The notes beneath the pieces are model-generated. The model was not told the DNA's origin. It saw only the letters and a list, made by a program, of their open reading frames with translations, and did no database searches. Below are positions 1-6,281 of a DNA stretch of 6,900 bases, in pieces (position 1 is the first letter of the stretch; each line of letters opens with the position of its first letter). The stretch spans positions 1-6,900 of the forward strand of contig JABJCS010000182.1 of NCBI GenBank assembly GCA_018665505.1. Direction: 5' to 3'. This DNA comes from Alphaproteobacteria bacterium. Lineage in GTDB: Bacteria > Pseudomonadota > Alphaproteobacteria > UBA8366. The translations under genes and the position numbers were made by a program.

Positions 1-1628
1 ATATCTTTCCAATCCGGCTTGAAGCGGAACTTGCCGTCCGGATGGCCGAAACCGTTCTTGAAATGCATCTCGTCTTCGCTGAGGGAACAATCGTGCCAGT
101 GGTTCTCCCACAGCGTCTCCGCATCCGGCAGCCCGGATTTTTTGCACGTCTCGTCGATGATTTCCCAGGCGCTCATCTTGAAACCCGGATGATCGATGCC
201 GAGGCGTTCGGCCAGCGCGCAGAGCACCTCGTGATTGGTGCGGCATTCGCCGGGCGCTTCGATGACCGGTTTGGTCACACTGAAATAGACGTGGCCGCCG
301 CCGGTATACATGTCGTGATGTTCGAGGAACATCGTCGCCGGGAGCACGATATCGGCGTATTCCGCCGTCTCGGTCATGAATTGTTCGTGGACGACAAGAA
401 ACAGATCGTCGCGGCGAAACCCTGCCAACACCTTGTTCTGATCCGGGCACACACTCGCCGGGTTGGTGTTTTGGACGAGCATCGCCTTGACCGGCGGCCC
501 GCCTTGTAATTCGCCTTCCTCACCGAGCAGGATCGCGCCCAAACGGCACATATCGAGCGAGCGAATAGTCGTGTCGCGCACGTCGAGCCCCATCACCAGG
601 GTCCAATCGATCGGATACATCCCGGCATTGCCGTAGAGAGCGCCTGCCCCCTTGTGCAACCACTTGCCGGTGACGACTGGTAAGCAAGTGACCGCGTGCA
701 TGTTGACCGCGCCATTACGCGACCGTGCGAAGCCATAGCCGACGCGCAGGAAAGCGCGATCGGTCTTACCGTAGAGCGCCGCCAGCTCCTCGATCTCCGC
801 GACCGAGAGGCCGGTGATCTGGGCCGCCCATTGTGGTGTCTTATCGCTCACATGCGCTTCGAGTTCCTCCGGCACATCAGCGTACTTCGCCATGTAGTCA
901 CGGTCGGCATACCCGTCCCGGAACATGATATACATCAGCGCCGTCGCCAACGCGCCGTCCGTTCCCGGGCGGATAATGTAGCCATAATCAGCGGCTTGGA
1001 TGCTCGGCGTCTTATAGACGTCGATGACAACCAGCTTGGCGCCGCGGTCCTTCCGGGCCTTCGAGATATGAGTCATCACGTTGACCTGGGTCGAGACAGG
1101 ATTGCCGCCCCAAACCACGATGAGGTCGGACTCGGCAATCTCGCGTGGATCATTGCCGTGCTTGATCCCGTGCCCCGCATGCCAGCCGGAATCCGGTAGC
1201 GCGGTACAGATTGTCGAGTATTGCCGTGTCGTCCTATAGGCATGACGGAACCGGTCCAGCCCGTCCCGCATCACCAAGCCCATGGTCCCCGCGAAATGAT
1301 AGGGCCAAATCGCTTCGGAGCCGAACTCCTCTTTTATTCCCTCGAATCGGGCGGCGATCTCGTCGAGCGCCTCGTCCCAGGTGATCTCCTCGAAGGCCTC
1401 GATCCCAACGCCCTTCTCACCGACGCGGCGCAATGGTTTCATCAGGCGTTCCGGATGATGGATACGCTCCGCATAGCGGGCGACCTTGGCGCAGACCACA
1501 CCGGAGGTGTAATCGTTTTCCTTGGCTCCGTGAACCCGGCCAATCTCCGTATCGGAGAGTTTTTCAACCTCCAACAGGCAGGTGCTCGGGCAATCGTGAG
1601 GACAGGTAGAATGGTGAATTTCGACCAT
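1..1628 (-). CDS. Molybdopterin-bisPGD oxidoreductase (BisC/formate dehydrogenase-like), N-terminal part, 3' end outside window
   Basis: This is the large subunit type of the DMSO reductase superfamily, which carries a bis-MGD molybdenum cofactor and usually an N-terminal 4Fe-4S cluster. The minus strand is open for 542 codons from the ATG at 1628 to the left edge; an in-frame TGA lies a few codons upstream, so translation cannot begin much earlier. Cysteines 9, 13, 17 (CPHDCPSTC) and 46 (in VVCAK) form the 4Fe-4S site, with Lys48 in the usual place between cluster and pterin. The stretch YSTICTALPDSGW (137-149) offers Cys141 as a possible Mo ligand (inference). WGGNPVSTQ (173-181), RPGTDGALA (220-228), and QNTNPASVCPD (386-396) followed by ADIVLPATMF (425-434) are typical cofactor-binding segments. 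There is no Tat signal, so it should be cytoplasmic. Full members run to roughly 650-750 residues, so the C-terminal pterin-binding domain is mostly missing here. No clear Shine-Dalgarno precedes the start. The substrate is unknown. Confidence 0.93.
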   Translation of the reverse strand, partial: MVEIHHSTCPHDCPSTCLLEVEKLSDTEIGRVHGAKENDYTSGVVCAKVARYAERIHHPERLMKPLRRVGEKGVGIEAFEEITWDEALDEIAARFEGIKEEFGSEAIWPYHFAGTMGLVMRDGLDRFRHAYRTTRQYSTICTALPDSGWHAGHGIKHGNDPREIAESDLIVVWGGNPVSTQVNVMTHISKARKDRGAKLVVIDVYKTPSIQAADYGYIIRPGTDGALATALMYIMFRDGYADRDYMAKYADVPEELEAHVSDKTPQWAAQITGLSVAEIEELAALYGKTDRAFLRVGYGFARSRNGAVNMHAVTCLPVVTGKWLHKGAGALYGNAGMYPIDWTLVMGLDVRDTTIRSLDMCRLGAILLGEEGELQGGPPVKAMLVQNTNPASVCPDQNKVLAGFRRDDLFLVVHEQFMTETAEYADIVLPATMFLEHHDMYTGGGHVYFSVTKPVIEAPGECRTNHEVLCALAERLGIDHPGFKMSAWEIIDETCKKSGLPDAETLWENHWHDCSLSEDEMHFKNGFGHPDGKFRFKPDWKD

Positions 1629-1812
1629 GATTTGATACCGTGCGGGTCATCCATCGATAGGCTCTGGATGACGAAATATCTAACGAGACAACGGGCATCA
1701 TCCCGAGCCTATCGACGAATGATCCGTTTCCCGGATATTAACGCCGCCGTAGGGCCCCAACAAGCGGCGCTATCCCGTTGCCGCCGCGCGACGGTTCGCG
1801 CATAGTCGTCAC
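1629..1812. promoter_or_regulatory. Divergent intergenic region between the Mo-oxidoreductase and the aldo/keto reductase
   Basis: These 184 bp separate two head-to-head genes and must hold both promoters. The half nearer the minus-strand gene contains the large inverted repeat annotated separately. The half nearer the reductase gene (1741-1800) is very GC-rich, with cgccgc at 1742-1747, gcggcg at 1764-1769 and cgccgc at 1782-1787, so the central block could pair with either neighbour. I could not find a convincing sigma70 -35/-10 pair on either strand, and neither gene has a strong Shine-Dalgarno. That promoters lie here is inferred from gene orientation. Confidence 0.6.
1642..1727. repeat. 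Imperfect 30-bp inverted repeat with 26-bp spacer, candidate paired operator or palindromic element
   Basis: The right arm (1698-1727, plus strand) and the left arm (1642-1671, read on the minus strand) match at 25 of 30 positions by eye. They share a perfect 11-bp core, gagcctatcga, at 1705-1715, whose inverse is at 1654-1664. The best 21 bp (1698-1718 against 1651-1671) match at 18. The spacer at 1672-1697 shows no symmetry. Each arm has the same orientation relative to the gene it faces, as expected for duplicated regulator or promoter sites. The left arm ends 14 bp before the minus-strand ATG and the right arm 85 bp before the plus-strand ATG. No T-run follows either arm, so it is not an ordinary terminator. 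A small non-autonomous palindromic element is an alternative. Confidence 0.75.
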
Positions 1813-2745
1813 ATGTCCAAGACGAGAAACCTTGGCCGCCGCGAGTTCGCGGTCGCCGTCGCCGCTTCCGCCGCAATGCTGCCCATCGCCGGATTGCCGA
1901 TATCGGCGAGCCCGGCTGCCATATCGAAGCGACCCATACCCGCCAGTGGAGAACTCATCCCCATCCTCGGCATGGGAACGTGGATCACTTTCAATGTCGG
2001 TCCGTCCGAGCGACTCCGTAAAGCGCGCGCACACGTCCTTCAGAGCTTCTTCGACCACGGCGGCGCGATGGTGGATTCCTCGCCCATGTACGGCTCATCT
2101 GAGGAGGTGATCGGCTATTGCCTGAAACGGGTGAGCGGACCAGACCGGCTTTTCTCCGCAACGAAGGTCTGGACGCCGGTCGACGACCACGGCGTAGAGC
2201 AAATGGAAACCTCGGAACGGCTGTGGGGCGAGACGCCGTTCGATTTGCTGCAGGTCCACAACCTGCTCAATTGGGAGACCCATCTAGAAACTCTCAAGTC
2301 GTGGAAAGCGGAAAAGCGCGTGCGCTATATCGGGATCACCACATCGCACGGCAGACGGCATGGCGACTTCGCAGATTTGATGCGCACTCAACCACTCGAC
2401 TTTGCGCAATTCACCTGCAACATCCTTGACCGTGAAGCGGAGGACCGTCTCTTGCCCTTAGCGGCGGACCAGGGCATTGCCGTCATTGTCAACCGGCCCT
2501 TCCGGCGGGGCGGCGCGTTCGAGCATGTCGCGGGTCATCCAGTGCCGGACTGGGCCACAGAGTTCGGCGCCGATACCTGGGCGCGATTTTTCCTGAAGTT
2601 TGTCCTCTCGCATCCGGCGGTTACCTGCGCCATTCCGGCCACGTCGAAGGTCGACCATATGGTGGAGAATATGGCTGCGGGCCGGGGACCGATGCCGGAC
2701 GCGGCGATGCGCCTGCGCATGATCAATCACATCGAGCGACTTTAA
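1813..2745 (+). CDS. Aldo/keto reductase with twin-arginine signal peptide
   Basis: This 310-residue protein is an NAD(P)H-dependent carbonyl reductase of the aldo/keto reductase (TIM-barrel) superfamily. The catalytic tetrad is complete: Asp88 and Tyr93 in DSSPMYGSSEEVIG, Lys118 in SATKVW and His149 in LLQVHNL. Near the C-terminus IPATSKVDHMVENMAA (274-289) matches the family's cofactor-phosphate-binding segment. The N-terminus has a twin-arginine motif, NLGRREF (Arg9-Arg10), then a hydrophobic Ala-rich stretch and a plausible cleavage region near residues 32-35, so Tat export to the periplasm is predicted. The mature barrel begins around GELIPILGMGTW (46-57), the usual start of the family, so the extension is a true extra. 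The start at 1813 keeps the Tat signal intact, although no good Shine-Dalgarno precedes it. A 4-bp gap separates it from the next gene, indicating an operon. The substrate is unknown. Confidence 0.92.
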   Translation: MSKTRNLGRREFAVAVAASAAMLPIAGLPISASPAAISKRPIPASGELIPILGMGTWITFNVGPSERLRKARAHVLQSFFDHGGAMVDSSPMYGSSEEVIGYCLKRVSGPDRLFSATKVWTPVDDHGVEQMETSERLWGETPFDLLQVHNLLNWETHLETLKSWKAEKRVRYIGITTSHGRRHGDFADLMRTQPLDFAQFTCNILDREAEDRLLPLAADQGIAVIVNRPFRRGGAFEHVAGHPVPDWATEFGADTWARFFLKFVLSHPAVTCAIPATSKVDHMVENMAAGRGPMPDAAMRLRMINHIERL

Positions 2746-2749
2746 ATCT

Positions 2750-3400
2750 ATGGTTCCTTATTCAGCAGAAGCCTTTTTCGATCTCCTCGCCACTTACAAC
2801 TCGGCGATCTGGCCTGGACAATTAACGGCACTGTTCTTGAGTGTCTTGTTGCTCGGATTGCTGCTGTTTCCACGCCCGGGCAGCGACCGAATTATCGCCG
2901 GTTTCATCGCCTGCGGCTGGGCGTGGACTGGGTTCGTGTTCCTAATGAATCATCTCGTCACCCTGAACTGGGCCGGAACCTACTTTGGAATGGTCTTCGT
3001 CGTGCAGGCAGGGTTGTTTCTGTGGTCCGGCACCCTCCAGGACCGTCTACGGTTCCGTGGCGACAAGAGTGCGGCTTCCTGGCTTGGGCTCGTGCTCATC
3101 GTACTCGCGCTCATTGTCTATCCGCTGATCCCGATTTGGGCGGGAGCCGACTGGACGATCGTGCAGGTCGCCGGTCTTGCGCCGACACCGACGGTGATCC
3201 TCACCTTCGGCATCTTGCTGTTATGCGCGGATCGGCTGCCAATCCATCTTTTCGTGATCCCCGTCGTCTGGTCCAGCGCGGACGGTGCCACGGCCTGGAC
3301 GCTCGGCATTTGGTGGGACCTGTTCCTTCCCGTCGCCGGCCTCACCACGGTGTTCTTTTCCATTACCCGGCCCCGGCATGATTCGAAACCCAGCGCTTAG
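2750..3400 (+). CDS. DUF6064-family integral membrane protein
   Basis: This 216-residue, strongly hydrophobic protein has no known function. I recognise it as DUF6064-like from the N-terminal AEAFFDLLATYNSAIWPGQ (6-24) and the later LAPTPTVILTFGILLL (143-158) followed by IPVVWSSADGATAWTLGI (170-187), which is the order seen in that family; this recognition comes from memory. Membrane segments are likely at about 20-41, 47-70, 74-94, 110-131, 147-162 and 164-204 (one or two passes). A basic cytoplasmic-type loop, DRLRFRGDK, lies at 98-106. The ATG comes 4 bp after the stop of the aldo/keto reductase gene without a Shine-Dalgarno, suggesting translational coupling. Its end overlaps the next gene by 23 bp. 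The context suggests a membrane partner of the reductase or the transporter, but that is inference. Confidence 0.85.
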   Translation: MVPYSAEAFFDLLATYNSAIWPGQLTALFLSVLLLGLLLFPRPGSDRIIAGFIACGWAWTGFVFLMNHLVTLNWAGTYFGMVFVVQAGLFLWSGTLQDRLRFRGDKSAASWLGLVLIVLALIVYPLIPIWAGADWTIVQVAGLAPTPTVILTFGILLLCADRLPIHLFVIPVVWSSADGATAWTLGIWWDLFLPVAGLTTVFFSITRPRHDSKPSA

Positions 3401-4577
3401 GGACCGCGACTATCGTCGCCTATTAGGCGGTGCCGCATTCCATCAACAAGGGATGAGCGGCGAGCAGGTGGTGATCGGCTTGCTGGTCTACGAGGCGACC
3501 GGGACCACGGCTTGGGTCGGCATCATACTGGCGATCTATTTCCTACCGTTCTTCGTATTTGGCTTGTTGTCCGGCACGGTTGCCGATTGGATCGACCGTC
3601 GAACACTGCTGCGTCGTCTTGAATTGGCGACGGCGGCCGTCCTCTTTGTCTTTGCAGCGTCGACCGCACAAGATGAGACACCGATTTGGATCATCGCCGC
3701 CTTTACATTGTTCGTGGGCAGTCTGCGGGCACTGCATCAACCGGTACGCTCGAGCTACGCCTACGATCTGGTGGGCCAGGAAAACCTCGTCTCGGCGATG
3801 GGTTTGCTCAATATCGGATCGCGGAGCGGGCAGTTATTGGGCGCGCTCGTCGCCGGGTTCGTGATGGAGAGTTTCGGCGGGTCAGCGGCCTTGGCGTGTC
3901 TGGGCGGAGGTCATTTGATCGCCTTCCTGTTCTTTCGGAGTCTGCGCGCTGCCGGTGTGGCCGCAGTGGCGGTGCGCGCACCCATTCGCCAAAACATCCG
4001 GGAATATCTAGTTGAGCTTGGCACAAACCGTCTGCTGCTCACACTCCTAGCTGTCACGGCCTCGGTCGAGATTTTTGGATTTTCTTTTGCAACGGCACTG
4101 CCCGAAATCGCAACCAACCGCCTAGAGATCGGTGCGGAAGGTCTTGGATGGTTGCAAGGGGCCCGTGCCTTCGCCGGTATCATTGCGGGTGTCACTTTCG
4201 CGACTTTCGGCGTTCGCAGCCGGACCGGCGCGATGTATCTCGGTATCATATTCATGTTCGGCGTCTTCATGACGCTCTTATCCCAACCCTCACCGCTCGC
4301 GCTGACACTCGGTGCGGTCTTTTTGCTCTCATTTTTCGCCGCATCCTGCGATATTATGGCGCAAAGCATGATGCAGCTCAGCGTCGCCAACGAGCTAAGA
4401 GGCCGCGCAATGGGGATTTGGGTCCTCGCCCTAGGGTTCGGCCCATTGGGTCATTTGGAATTAGGCGCTGTCGCCGGTGCTTTCGGTTTACAAAGCGGTT
4501 TGCTATTGAACGGGGGTATTTTGATTTTGATCGCAGTAATGACGGCGGTCCTGGTGCCCCGATTGCGGCAACGCTGA
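3378..4577 (+). CDS. MFS transporter, EntS/MFS_3-like exporter
   Basis: This is a 399-residue major facilitator superfamily protein, probably a proton-driven exporter in the inner membrane. The N-terminus NPALRDRDYRRLLGG (4-18) is typical of the MFS_3/enterobactin exporter-like branch. The loop 2-3 motif A is clear: GTVADWIDRR (66-75), with Gly66, Asp70 and Arg74. The second half carries NELRGRAMGIWVLALGFGPLG (339-359, conserved Arg341-Gly-Arg), also typical of that branch. Hydrophobic segments fit about 12 helices, with a central cytoplasmic loop around 187-215. I chose the ATG at 3378 because it gives the family N-terminus. The frame stays open upstream to 3285, but those 31 residues are a Pro/Ser/Gly-rich out-of-frame reading of the DUF6064 gene. 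The start overlaps that gene by 23 bp and has no Shine-Dalgarno, so coupled translation is likely. The substrate cannot be read from the sequence. Confidence 0.9.
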   Translation: MIRNPALRDRDYRRLLGGAAFHQQGMSGEQVVIGLLVYEATGTTAWVGIILAIYFLPFFVFGLLSGTVADWIDRRTLLRRLELATAAVLFVFAASTAQDETPIWIIAAFTLFVGSLRALHQPVRSSYAYDLVGQENLVSAMGLLNIGSRSGQLLGALVAGFVMESFGGSAALACLGGGHLIAFLFFRSLRAAGVAAVAVRAPIRQNIREYLVELGTNRLLLTLLAVTASVEIFGFSFATALPEIATNRLEIGAEGLGWLQGARAFAGIIAGVTFATFGVRSRTGAMYLGIIFMFGVFMTLLSQPSPLALTLGAVFLLSFFAASCDIMAQSMMQLSVANELRGRAMGIWVLALGFGPLGHLELGAVAGAFGLQSGLLLNGGILILIAVMTAVLVPRLRQR

Positions 4578-4618
4578 AGATCGGACATCGGAGCCCTAGC
4601 AGAGAACCGGTAGCGCGA

Positions 4619-5344
4619 ATGCAAATGCGTCGATACATCGCCCCTATGATCTTGATCGCGGGTTTGGCCGCGTGCGAAAGCATGGACGATTACGTCGGCC
4701 GGACGCTCGGCGACTTCTCCGGTGAGCCCAAAAGCCGTCTCGCCGCCAAGCCACCCACTCCGCAATCGAGAACGGCCCCGCAACCTCCCAGCGGCGGGGC
4801 CGCCAAATCCGCGCGGAAACCGGTCGTGCCTGGCGAGATCCCTTCGGGCCGGGTCGTCACTATTAAGTCTGCACAAGCGCGGTTGCTCCTGCCCCTGAGC
4901 GTCCTGAACGGCGGCACCGTGGCGCGACGACGGTTCACCAGCGCCGATGGCCGCTACATTGAGGAAGACGCACTTTGGACCGGCCCCGGTGCGAGCCCGG
5001 TCACCGCGGGCATGCTGCTCAGCGAATCACGCGCCGGGCCGCCGGTAACAGACGCGGAAGACCCGGCGGAAACCGCAGATCACTGGGCGGTATTTCGCGG
5101 CAAACGCAAGACCTTCGGCGATCTGGTCGGCTCGAACAACGTTCTGGGTCAAGTACTATGGCGGCGCAGCCGGGCCGGCGCGACCACCTGCGTGGTATTT
5201 CTGCAACGCTGGTATCAAAGCCCGCCGACCGGACCCGCCAGCCTGCTCAGCGGTTTTTTCTGTAACACCCCTGGGGAAACCCTCACCCCCGGCGAGGCCG
5301 AGACAGTAGTCCAATCCATAGGTATTTCCGCGCCAAGTAGGTAA
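4619..5344 (+). CDS. Small lipoprotein of unknown function
   Basis: This is a predicted 241-residue lipoprotein. The N-terminus has a basic start, a hydrophobic stretch (IAPMILIAGLAA, 7-18) and a lipobox LAAC with Cys19; Glu20 at +2 does not suggest inner-membrane retention, so the outer membrane is likely. A Pro/Ala/Ser-rich linker spans about 42-72. The C-terminal domain (78-238) contains HWAVFRGKRKTFGDLVG (155-171), a Trp/Arg-rich LWRRSRAG (180-187) and two cysteines, Cys191 in TTCVVFLQRWY and Cys215 in GFFCNTPG, which could form a disulfide. I do not recognise a named domain. The start at 4619 is not fixed by a strong Shine-Dalgarno; the ATG at 4625 is equally possible and also keeps the signal peptide. 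The frame is open upstream to 4148 but there it only shadows the MFS gene. It lies 41 bp after the MFS stop and may be co-transcribed. Confidence 0.85.
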   Translation: MQMRRYIAPMILIAGLAACESMDDYVGRTLGDFSGEPKSRLAAKPPTPQSRTAPQPPSGGAAKSARKPVVPGEIPSGRVVTIKSAQARLLLPLSVLNGGTVARRRFTSADGRYIEEDALWTGPGASPVTAGMLLSESRAGPPVTDAEDPAETADHWAVFRGKRKTFGDLVGSNNVLGQVLWRRSRAGATTCVVFLQRWYQSPPTGPASLLSGFFCNTPGETLTPGEAETVVQSIGISAPSR

Positions 5345-5402
5345 CACCGAAGGCGCATAAACCGACACAACAATCGCTAACGTTCGCATAGGATTTCTCT
5401 AC

Positions 5403-6179
5403 ATGACACTTTTCGATCTTACCGGCAAAACCGCCGTCATCACCGGCTCGACCAAAGGCATCGGCAAGGCCATCGCCGAACGCATGGCGGAGCACGGCGC
5501 CAATATCGTCGTCTCCTCGCGCAAGCAAGACGCCTGCGAGTCAGTCGCCGCCGACATCAATGAGAATTGGGCAAAGAGCGGCAACCGGGCCGTCTCCATT
5601 CCGTGCCACATCTACCACAAGGAACAACTCCAATCGCTTGTCGACCAGTCCAAGGCGGAATTCGGCAAGGTCGATATCTTGGTCTGTAATGCGGCTGTGA
5701 ACCCTTTTCATGGGGGTGCCCTCGACATCCCGGACACCGCTTTCGACCGCATCATGGAATGCAACATCCGCAGCAATTCATGGCTCTGCAATATGGTGAT
5801 CCCGGGAATGATCGAGCAAAAGGACGGTGTCTTGATCATCGTCTCCTCGATCGGCGGCATTCGCGGTTCAAAGGAGCTCGGTGCCTATTCAATCTCCAAG
5901 GCCGCGGATATGCAGATCGTCCGCAATTATGCGGTCGAATTCGGGCCGGACAACATTCGCGCCAATTGTATCGCACCGGGTCTGATCATCACCGATTTCG
6001 CTCGCGCGCTCTATGAAGATCCGGAACGGCGCGACAATCGCGAGAGTGCCACCCCCCTGCGCCGCCTTGGCGATCCGGACGAGATTGCCGGCGCGGCTGT
6101 AATGATGGCCTCCCCAGCCGGGTCGTACCTGACTGGCCAAACCTTGGTGATCGACGGTGGAACGACAATCCAGCCCTGA
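5403..6179 (+). CDS. Classical short-chain dehydrogenase/reductase, DHRS4-like, NADP(H) type likely
   Basis: This 258-residue protein has the usual SDR length. It is a cytoplasmic NAD(P)(H)-dependent oxidoreductase acting on a hydroxyl or carbonyl group; the substrate is unknown. The Rossmann glycine motif is TGSTKGIG (14-21), followed by VVSSRKQ (36-42), whose Ser-Arg after beta-strand 2 suggests NADP(H) and resembles DHRS4-type carbonyl reductases. NAAV (96-99) matches the structural NNAG motif. The catalytic residues Asn121, Ser149, Tyr162 and Lys166 (YSISK) are all present. APGLIITDF (191-199) and the C-terminal YLTGQTLVIDGGTT (242-255) are standard. A Shine-Dalgarno AGGA at 5390-5393 supports the ATG at 5403. 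The 58-bp gap after the lipoprotein gene has no clear terminator, so read-through transcription is possible. The last two sense codons and the stop lie inside a 17-bp tandem duplication. Confidence 0.95.
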   Translation: MTLFDLTGKTAVITGSTKGIGKAIAERMAEHGANIVVSSRKQDACESVAADINENWAKSGNRAVSIPCHIYHKEQLQSLVDQSKAEFGKVDILVCNAAVNPFHGGALDIPDTAFDRIMECNIRSNSWLCNMVIPGMIEQKDGVLIIVSSIGGIRGSKELGAYSISKAADMQIVRNYAVEFGPDNIRANCIAPGLIITDFARALYEDPERRDNRESATPLRRLGDPDEIAGAAVMMASPAGSYLTGQTLVIDGGTTIQP

Positions 6180-6203
6180 TATTAGGCCAGCCCTGATATT
6201 AGG
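6170..6203 (+). repeat. Perfect 17-bp tandem duplication over the SDR stop codon
   Basis: The 17-base unit ccagccctgatattagg occurs twice with no gap, at 6170-6186 and 6187-6203, without mismatch. The first copy contains the final CAG CCC TGA of the SDR gene, so the second copy repeats the gene end as untranslated sequence. The pattern fits a replication slippage event. The encoded protein is unaffected because the first copy supplies the stop. Confidence 0.95.
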
Positions 6204-6267
6204 TAAGTCGAAATTGGCCCCTAGACCCCGACGGTCTTGCGCGCCAGAATGTCCAAAGACCGCACGC

Positions 6268-6275
6268 AGGATAGG
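6268..6275 (+). promoter_or_regulatory. Ribosome binding site for the secreted basic protein gene
   Basis: The purine-rich aggatagg ends 6 bases before the ATG at 6282. It is the best Shine-Dalgarno-like site in the window and fixes the start of the broken gene at the methionine that begins the signal peptide, rather than at upstream in-frame starts in the same open frame. Confidence 0.7.
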
Positions 6276-6281
6276 CAAAGC

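Noticed and set aside
42..1805. Three plus-strand open frames (42-509, 696-1199, 1221-1805) covering the left part
   Set aside because: The first two lie wholly opposite the molybdopterin oxidoreductase, which runs without a stop through the region and has clear motifs. The third runs on into the intergenic repeat. Their translations are rich in Arg, His and Asp without any recognisable domain.
1738..2058. Minus-strand open frame across the reductase start
   Set aside because: It is antisense to the Tat signal and barrel start of the aldo/keto reductase and shows no motif of its own.
3285..3377. 31-codon upstream extension of the MFS gene
   Set aside because: It is a Pro/Ser/Gly-rich out-of-frame reading of the DUF6064 gene, and the methionine at 3378 gives the normal family N-terminus.
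4148..4618. Long upstream extension of the lipoprotein frame
   Set aside because: It overlaps the MFS gene in another frame and is Arg-rich without domains; the lipobox signal peptide starts at 4619 or 4625.
5330..5356. Possible terminator hairpin after the lipoprotein gene (gcgcc at 5330-5334, ggcgc at 5352-5356)
   Set aside because: The stem is only 5 bp with a 17-base loop and no T-run follows, so it is not supported as a terminator.
6237..6281. Upstream in-frame starts of the interrupted secreted protein
   Set aside because: They would place 15 charged residues before the signal peptide, and the good Shine-Dalgarno at 6268-6275 fits only the ATG at 6282.
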